Shown one piece after another: positions 58,765-64,000 of a DNA stretch of 64,000 nt (positions within the stretch are counted from its first letter, which is position 1; every line of letters begins with the position of its first letter). Both the position numbers and the translations under genes were made by a program. Location of the stretch: NCBI GenBank assembly GCA_019119285.1, contig DWXJ01000067.1, positions 9,838 to 73,837 on the forward strand, in the 5' to 3' direction. The notes under the pieces are model-generated. The model ran no database searches and was not told the origin of the DNA. It worked only from the letters and a program-made list of their open reading frames with translations. The DNA is from Merdimonas faecigallinarum. Its GTDB lineage: Bacteria; Bacillota; Clostridia; Lachnospirales; Lachnospiraceae.

Positions 58765-59890
58765 CTTTCATTCCCTCCTCTTCAAACCGGTACAGTGTCT
58801 GGAGCTGGATCTCCCCGTCCTGATAGCCCAGCACCTCCGTCACCTCCAGCACTTTCCGGCTCTTGTCCCGTAATCTGCCCAGATGAACGATCAGGTCCAG
58901 GCCGGAGGCGATCTGCCGGCGGATCGCCGGCAGCGGAAGATCCATCCCCATCAGCACCATGGTCTCCAGCCGGGACAGCATATCCCTGGGGCTGTTGGCG
59001 TGACCGGTGCTTAAGCTGCCGTCATGGCCCGTATTTAAGGCCTGCAGCATGTCAATGGCCTCCGCGGAGCGCACCTCTCCCACGATGATCCGGTTGGGCC
59101 GCATCCGAAGAGCCGCCTTGATCAGATCCCTGATCGTCACCGCTCCGGTGCCTTCCACGTTGGCGTTCCTTGCCTCCAGGCTGACCAAGTTGGGGATCCC
59201 CCGGATCTTCAGTTCTGCATTGTCTTCAATCGTTATGATTCGTTCGTCTTTTGGAATATACTGCGATAATGCATTTAAGAATGTGGTTTTCCCGGAACCG
59301 GTTCCGCCACTGATAAAGATATTGTATCCGGATGCCACCAGGATACTTAAGAACCCGGATATCTCCGGACTGACCGAGCCCCATGCCATAAGATTCTCCA
59401 TGGAAGCCGCCTCCCTGGAAAATTTACGGATAGTCACGATGGGGCCGTTGACCGCCACCGGCGCCAGCACAACATTGACGCGGGACCCGTCGGGAAGTCT
59501 TGCATCCACGATAGGGGACGCTTCGTTGACCAGCCGGTTGGCCCCGGATACGATCTGCTGGATCACGTCTTCCAGCTTTTCCTTTGACACAAATCTGCGG
59601 TCCGACTGGTACAGCCTTCCTTCTTTTTCATAGAAAATGTAATCCGTTCCATTGATCATGATCTCCGTGATGTCTTCATCTTCCAGAAAATCCTGCAGAA
59701 GATCCAGCTTACGGAAGGCATTAAATAATTCCCGGCCAAGAGCCGTCTTTTCTTCCAGAGACAGATGCTCTTCTTTGGACGCTTCATTCAGCACCTGATA
59801 GATCAGCCTTGTCAGTTCCTCGTCTTCGATCTCCCGGGTCATATCCAGTTCGTCCATGATCCTGGCATGGAGCTGTTCCGCCCGGATCAT
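58508..59890 (-). CDS. TadA/CpaF secretion ATPase
   Basis: 460 residues. Walker A GGTGSGKTTFLNAL, Asp box IITIEDNAELKI, Walker B RIIVGEVRSAEAIDML, and His box GSLSTGHANSPRDML. It powers pilin assembly. Family members normally end soon after a segment like CRDKLLAAGY. Here the frame continues about 55 residues over tadB (VAVDRGEGKRCHPLDSMVV...), which looks unlike an ATPase tail and may reflect a lost stop codon. Confidence 0.92.
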   Translation of the reverse strand: MIRAEQLHARIMDELDMTREIEDEELTRLIYQVLNEASKEEHLSLEEKTALGRELFNAFRKLDLLQDFLEDEDITEIMINGTDYIFYEKEGRLYQSDRRFVSKEKLEDVIQQIVSGANRLVNEASPIVDARLPDGSRVNVVLAPVAVNGPIVTIRKFSREAASMENLMAWGSVSPEISGFLSILVASGYNIFISGGTGSGKTTFLNALSQYIPKDERIITIEDNAELKIRGIPNLVSLEARNANVEGTGAVTIRDLIKAALRMRPNRIIVGEVRSAEAIDMLQALNTGHDGSLSTGHANSPRDMLSRLETMVLMGMDLPLPAIRRQIASGLDLIVHLGRLRDKSRKVLEVTEVLGYQDGEIQLQTLYRFEEEGMKDGRLQGSWTKCHELSCRDKLLAAGYHEAGVAVDRGEGKRCHPLDSMVVLPDALGGSGAAPVLGLAFPDDGGGDLPEKRKRICKAV

Positions 59891-60801
59891 CGAAGCTTCT
59901 CCTTTTTACGGATCTTTCGCTTCACGTCATCATACCCCAGCAGATGAAGCTCTTCTTCAAACTGAAAGATCTTGGCCTCCGCGATCCGGTCTGACGGAAC
60001 AGGCATATGGATCTCCGTACACATCCGCAGCAGTTCATAGACGTCCCGGATCCCTTCATCCAGATCCAGGATCACCACCTCGTACATCCCTTCCGACACA
60101 ATCTGGCTGATCAGCCGCTGAAAGTCCTTTCCCGGCACTGCCTTTAAATCCTCTGACACCCGCGCAGGCAAAAGATAGTCCAAAGGTCCCATATGGCTGA
60201 CCATGGAAGCCAGCATCCAGCCTAAGTCCCGGCCCTCCATTCTGGAATAATACAGGGCATCTGCCAGCGTATTTCCTTCTTCCGGAAAATACCCGCCGAT
60301 CCCTCCGTAAAGCTCCAGGTTCAGATACAGCGTGTGGGACGCGCTGCCGATCTCCCGCCCAAGCTTCAGTGCGTATCTGGTCTTCCCTGTCCGGTGTACC
60401 GGAGAAAATATACCGATCACCCGGACGTCCTGCCTCCTTTTTTGCAGGAACAGTTCCCCTGCGGTCCGAAGCCCCGGCCCGCTGTTCTGTACCATCTGTG
60501 CAAGCAGCGCGTCTGCGGACTGATACCGGTACAGCGCTGTCTCGCCGGGTCCTGCCTCCCCGCGGTCCGACTCTGTCAGAACAAAGACACTGCCGGCCCG
60601 GAATTTCTTCCTCTCTTCTCTTGGCCATCCTTCATGGATCACCAGAATATCCACCGGCTTTTCCTCCAGAAATTCTTCCGCCTGCTCCGGAGATGTTACC
60701 ACCTGGATCTGAAAGGCCAGCTCCTTTTTCTGCATGAGAAATGCGGCCAGCGCAGAGGCATATCCTTCTTCTTTATCACAGATTACAAAACTGCTCGCCA
60801 C
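59887..60801 (-). CDS. TadZ/CpaE-like protein with a degenerate P-loop
   Basis: 304 residues. Receiver-like N-terminal domain (SSFVICDKEEGYASALAAFL...DILVIHEG, about 1-115), then a MinD-like ATPase domain starting VIGIFSPVHRTGKTRYAL, where the deviant Walker A KGGxGKT is replaced by PVHRTGKT. TadZ places the Tad machine in the cell. First gene of the operon; overlaps tadA by 4 bases (ATGA). Confidence 0.86.
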   Translation of the reverse strand: MASSFVICDKEEGYASALAAFLMQKKELAFQIQVVTSPEQAEEFLEEKPVDILVIHEGWPREERKKFRAGSVFVLTESDRGEAGPGETALYRYQSADALLAQMVQNSGPGLRTAGELFLQKRRQDVRVIGIFSPVHRTGKTRYALKLGREIGSASHTLYLNLELYGGIGGYFPEEGNTLADALYYSRMEGRDLGWMLASMVSHMGPLDYLLPARVSEDLKAVPGKDFQRLISQIVSEGMYEVVILDLDEGIRDVYELLRMCTEIHMPVPSDRIAEAKIFQFEEELHLLGYDDVKRKIRKKEKLR

Positions 60802-60917
60802 ATAATATCCCTCCTTCTTTTTTACATTCCCTTGTTTTGAAAATTCTGCCGAAACGGCATAAGATCCAATGAATCAGAATCAATCAGATACAAGCTTCAG
60901 ATTCAGCTTGTAGGACG

Positions 60918-60946
60918 ATTATACCCCCGGGATATCCGCTTGTCTA
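60918..60946 (-). promoter_or_regulatory. Promoter of the Tad operon
   Basis: TAGACA (60941-60946), 17-base spacer, perfect TATAAT (60918-60923) on the minus strand. The leader of about 110 bases contains an 8-bp hairpin TACAAGCT/AGCTTGTA with an 8-base loop just after the start. Confidence 0.75.
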
Positions 60947-60982
60947 TCCCTGATTTAGAAAATGAAAAATTTTGTGCAAGTC

Positions 60983-61192
60983 TTACAGGATTCCGTAAAA
61001 CCCAATCCCATACAAAAGCGCAACCCCCGGAACCCCAAGGATTCCCGATGTCAAAACAGTGCCCGGATTCATTCCGACAGATACAGAAATCCCCTGAAGA
61101 GATAGAAATTCGTTTACAAAGAAAATCAAAGCTATCCCGATAACGCTTCGCACAAAAAAGTTTACCGCTGCTCGGACCAGTTTTTCTCCCAT
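60983..61192 (-). CDS. bofA: BofA family sporulation protein
   Basis: 69 residues, mostly two hydrophobic helices with NPGTVLTSGILGVPGVALLYG, the BofA hallmark. In Bacillus BofA holds back the SpoIVFB protease that activates sigma-K. ATG 61192 is 3 bases from GGGGGAG, rather close. Divergent from its usual neighbour, the DUF2508 gene. Confidence 0.88.
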   Translation of the reverse strand: MGEKLVRAAVNFFVRSVIGIALIFFVNEFLSLQGISVSVGMNPGTVLTSGILGVPGVALLYGIGFYGIL

Positions 61193-61324
61193 GGGCTCCC
61201 CCTTACGTTTCGTCTTTACTCCATATATATCCTCTTTTCTGGTATTTTATTCCCAAATCCCGGCATACTAATGGCAAAGAAATTTTTCAATAAGCCCACT
61301 CTTTTCAAAACGGAGGTGAACATC

Positions 61325-61588
61325 ATGCCATTCTTTCCCCGCAGCCGCGCAGGCAAAGAAAAAGAGGGGACGCATTTCTTATCCGTCCCCTCTCAGACAA
61401 TTCTTTCTCCAGATCTTTCCCGGGCCATCGATCTGGCCAGACAGGAGATGGACGACGCCTATCTCCATTTCCAGAACGCATCCGACCCGGACCTGATCGA
61501 CTGCTACATTTACCAAGGAAATGCCGCATGGAAACATTACCAGTTTCTTCTGCGTCAGGCAAAGGCCGAGACTACAGCCGGATCCTGA
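61325..61588 (+). CDS. DUF2508 family protein (YaaL-like)
   Basis: 87 residues. The segment LARQEMDDAYLHFQNASDPDLIDCYIYQGNAAWKHYQFLLRQ is typical of DUF2508, which in Bacillus (YaaL) sits next to bofA. Here the two are divergent. ATG 61325 is behind GGAGGTG; a reading from 61271 adds an unrelated head. Its 3' end overlaps the dCMP deaminase gene by 17 bases tail to tail. Confidence 0.85.
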   Translation: MPFFPRSRAGKEKEGTHFLSVPSQTILSPDLSRAIDLARQEMDDAYLHFQNASDPDLIDCYIYQGNAAWKHYQFLLRQAKAETTAGS

Positions 61589-62060
61589 TCTCCCGGTCCG
61601 TGCGGTGATACTGGTGGTAGTTTACGCCTGCCGCATCAAACATCCGCATGGACGCCTGCACGGAAGCGGTATCCTCATATTTATTGCAGTCATAGATCAC
61701 CTCTTTGATCCCGCTCTGGATGATCGCTTTCGCACATTCATTGCAGGGGAAGAGGGATACATAAAGCTTGGCTCCTTCCAGACTTCCGCCCCGGTAATTT
61801 AAGATGGCGTTCAGTTCGCTGTGGACCGTATACACGTATTTTGTCTCCAGCGGGTCGTCACCTTCCCGTACCCAGGGGAACTCATCATCCGAACAGCCGA
61901 TGGGCAGACCGTTATACCCCATGGACAAGATCTTGTTATCCTGGCTGACGATACAGCACCCCACCTGTGTATTGGGGTCTTTGGAACGCAGGCCGGAAAG
62001 GATCGCCACACCCATGAAATATTCATCCCAACTGATATAATCTGTTCTCTTTGCTCCCAT
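61572..62060 (-). CDS. Deoxycytidylate deaminase (ComEB-like)
   Basis: 162 residues. Zinc sites in VHSELNAILNYRG (His, Glu) and LFPCNECAKAIIQSG (two Cys), and the dCMP-binding CSDDEFPWVREGDD region. It makes dUMP for thymidylate synthesis. 19 bases after the TsaC gene, same strand. Confidence 0.94.
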   Translation of the reverse strand: MGAKRTDYISWDEYFMGVAILSGLRSKDPNTQVGCCIVSQDNKILSMGYNGLPIGCSDDEFPWVREGDDPLETKYVYTVHSELNAILNYRGGSLEGAKLYVSLFPCNECAKAIIQSGIKEVIYDCNKYEDTASVQASMRMFDAAGVNYHQYHRTDREIRIRL

Positions 62061-62079
62061 GCTTTTTCCTCCTTTATCT

Positions 62080-63153
62080 TTAATCCTGCTCCTTTGCAGG
62101 AAGCTTTACGATCTGGTGTCCGGCAGCCTTTAACAGCCGGTTCATCACAGCGGCCCCGATGCCCTCCCGGTCAAACGATTCACTGTAAATGGCATCTACG
62201 CCGTCGGCGTCAAATTCCCGCAGGATCGCGTACAGACGGCTGGCAACCGTGCCTTCATCCTCCCTGGTCCCGGCAACCTTCACATCCGCCTGCGGGTAGA
62301 GGCCTTTGGTCTCTTCTGTGGCAATGATCCCTACTTTTTTTCCTTCTTTCTGAAGTTCCGCGGTTCTGCGTCCGATCCACCCTGCCACGTCTTCTTCCGG
62401 TCCTTCCACCACCACAAGTCCGGCTTTGGGCGCGTAATGGCGGTACTTCATGCCCGGCGCTTTGGGCGCCTGCCTGCTCTTCGCGCCAAGGATCGTCCGG
62501 TCCACGTCCACCGGGCCGATCAGCTCTTCCAGCATTTCCCTGGTCACTGCTCCCGGCCGCAGGATCATGGGCGGATCCACGGTCATATCCAGAATGGTGG
62601 ATTCTACGCCGATATCCACCGGCCCCGCGTCTACGATCATCTCGATCCGGCCGCTCAGATCCTCTGCCACATGCTCTGCGCAGGTGGGGCTTGGCCTTCC
62701 TGAAGTGTTGGCGCTGGGCGCAGCGATATAGCCGCCGCCCGCGTCGATCACCGCCCGGGCCGCCGGATGATCCGGCATGCGCACTGCCACGGTTTTAAGT
62801 CCGCCCGTGGTGCCATAAGGCACGATCTCTGCCTTTTCAAAGATCATCGTCAGCGGCCCCGGCCAATAGCTTTCGGCCACCTTTTTCGCTGTCTCCGGAA
62901 TCTCTGTCACAATCCTTTCCAGATCCTTCATATTCGTAATGTGGATGATCAGCGGATTATCGGAAGGGCGGCCTTTTGCCGCATAGATTTTCTTTGCTGC
63001 TTCTTCATTCAGCGCATCCGCCCCCAGGCCGTACACCGTCTCCGTGGGAAATGCCACCAGTCCGCCGGCTCTTAATATCCCGCCAGCCTCCCGGATCACT
63101 TCCGGATCCGGATGCTCCTTATTGATCTTTCTGATAATCGTATGGATACTCAT
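62080..63153 (-). CDS. L-threonylcarbamoyladenylate synthase (Sua5 type)
   Basis: 357 residues. YrdC domain (GGLVAFPTETVYGLGADALNEEA, KGRPSDNPLIIHI, SANTSGRPSPTCAEHV, about 1-205) followed by a Sua5 C-terminal domain (after LRPGAVTREMLEEL, with PKAPGMKYRHYAP). First step of the t6A37 tRNA modification. The long form with two domains is the Sua5 type. Confidence 0.95.
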   Translation of the reverse strand: MSIHTIIRKINKEHPDPEVIREAGGILRAGGLVAFPTETVYGLGADALNEEAAKKIYAAKGRPSDNPLIIHITNMKDLERIVTEIPETAKKVAESYWPGPLTMIFEKAEIVPYGTTGGLKTVAVRMPDHPAARAVIDAGGGYIAAPSANTSGRPSPTCAEHVAEDLSGRIEMIVDAGPVDIGVESTILDMTVDPPMILRPGAVTREMLEELIGPVDVDRTILGAKSRQAPKAPGMKYRHYAPKAGLVVVEGPEEDVAGWIGRRTAELQKEGKKVGIIATEETKGLYPQADVKVAGTREDEGTVASRLYAILREFDADGVDAIYSESFDREGIGAAVMNRLLKAAGHQIVKLPAKEQD

Positions 63154-63225
63154 TTTATCTTCGTCTTCTCTTTCTCTTCTACTTCTGTCAATTGCTTCTG
63201 CACTCTTTTTTTATTATACTACACT

Positions 63226-63984
63226 CTATTTTCCCATACAAGCAAGGATTCCCCTGGCCGCTGCCTTGCAGAACTGCTCCTGGTAATCCTGGTCCATAAG
63301 AAGCGAAAGTTCTTCCGGACAGCTTAAGAACCCGCATTCCAGAATGATGGCCGGAACCTCGGTATTACGAAGCAGATAATACTCCTCATTGGCTTTGGAA
63401 TCCCGGACTCTTGTTTCCTCTGGCAGGCCTTCCCAGAAGGCCTTCTCCATCAGGGCCGCCATCCTCTCTCCCGCTTCTGACCGGCCATAATAAAACACCT
63501 GCACGCCTCTGACAGACGGGTCCGGGTAGCTGTTCTGATGGATGCTGACTGCCAGATCCGGGTATTCCTCATTGATCCTCTCGGTCCTTGCCTTCAGATC
63601 CGCAAGCTTGCGGCTGCCTGCTTCCGCCTGGTCCTGCCCCGGTCCCTCGTCCCCGGTACGGGTCAGGATCACCTCCACGCCTGCGTCTTCCAGTTCCTTT
63701 GCAAGCCTCCTGGTGATGACAAGATTTAAGTCTTTTTCCAGAACCCCTTCTTCACTTACCTTACCAGGATCCGCTCCCCCGTGTCCGGCGTCCAGAACCA
63801 CCCTGCCGGAACCTTTCGCCCCGGCGTCTGCCTTCCCGTCCGCTGTAGCCGTCAAAACCGTCTCCCCTTCCCCGGCGCCGGCCTCCTCCGACACAGAACG
63901 GATCTTCTCCGTCAGCCATCTGTTTGCCGTAAGCAGGGCCGTCAGAAAGAGGCAAAGCGCAGCCAGTGTTATGATTTTCCGCAA
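63226..63984 (-). CDS. N-acetylmuramoyl-L-alanine amidase (CwlD-like)
   Basis: 252 residues from a TTG behind GGGAGG. One N-terminal membrane helix (signal anchor), a short linker, then the Amidase_3 domain: VVLDAGHGGADPG, EKDLNLVITRRLAKEL, VSIHQNSYPDPSVRGVQVFY, and ILECGFLSCPEELSLL (Zn ligands His, Glu, His and catalytic Glu). CwlD makes the muramic lactam of spore cortex; a general wall amidase is also possible. Confidence 0.9.
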   Translation of the reverse strand: MRKIITLAALCLFLTALLTANRWLTEKIRSVSEEAGAGEGETVLTATADGKADAGAKGSGRVVLDAGHGGADPGKVSEEGVLEKDLNLVITRRLAKELEDAGVEVILTRTGDEGPGQDQAEAGSRKLADLKARTERINEEYPDLAVSIHQNSYPDPSVRGVQVFYYGRSEAGERMAALMEKAFWEGLPEETRVRDSKANEEYYLLRNTEVPAIILECGFLSCPEELSLLMDQDYQEQFCKAAARGILACMGK

Positions 63985-64000
63985 AAAAACACCTCCCGCA

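Overview
The window looks like the chromosome of an anaerobic, low-GC Gram-positive spore-former of the Clostridia, most likely the family Lachnospiraceae. Three things point there: spore genes (ricT/yaaT, bofA, a CwlD-like amidase), a Tad cluster with no outer-membrane secretin, and the glgC-glgD pair. Base composition is roughly balanced and most genes have strong AGGAGG-type ribosome sites. No rRNA, CRISPR array, prophage or intact insertion sequence is visible. The species cannot be named from the sequence alone.

Left part (1-9300, minus strand): the ribosomal/RNA polymerase block rpmG-secE-nusG-rplK-rplA, then rplJ-rplL behind an L10 leader, then rpoB, which runs off the window edge. Two insertions interrupt the usual order: a zinc-ribbon membrane protein between rplA and rplJ, and a heterodimeric ABC exporter between rplL and rpoB. 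A strong terminator follows rplL, and rpoB has its own promoter.

9300-23200: xdhC-moaC (molybdenum enzyme maturation), glgC-glgD (glycogen), degV, purC, a HAD phosphatase with a BASS-type transporter, a penicillin-binding serine hydrolase, an SH3 protein with 36-bp repeats, a trigger-factor-like lipoprotein, cardiolipin synthase, and tRNA-Cys and tRNA-Glu.

23300-36300: topB, a DUF1847 protein, a DUF3810 putative metalloprotease, glyA, a phosphate importer with its DUF47 partner, a strongly promoted structured RNA candidate, an HPr-like protein, a GH25 lysozyme lipoprotein, tRNA-Asn, and an aconitase-family hydratase downstream of a PucR/CdaR-type regulator.

36300-52700: an MsmX-type sugar ATPase; the conserved yaaO-kinase-holB-yaaT-yabB-rsmI cluster with pgi; mtnN; an orphan DinJ antitoxin followed by the last codons of its lost toxin; a TSCPD protein; an unexplained long RNA-like stem-loop; and a sigma factor and DUF4367 anti-sigma candidate split by murG; then a HIT protein, an orphan histidine kinase and a rhomboid protease.

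52700-60950: a complete monoderm Tad pilus operon (tadZ-tadA-tadB-tadC-flp-DUF5702-TadE-tadV-TadE-DUF6382) behind one near-consensus promoter. 60980-64000: bofA, a DUF2508 protein, dCMP deaminase, Sua5/TsaC and a cell-wall amidase.

The two strongest leads for something undescribed are the structured RNA candidate at 30771-31040 and the stem-loop element at 47222-47460. A possible leader peptide in front of the phosphate importer is a third.
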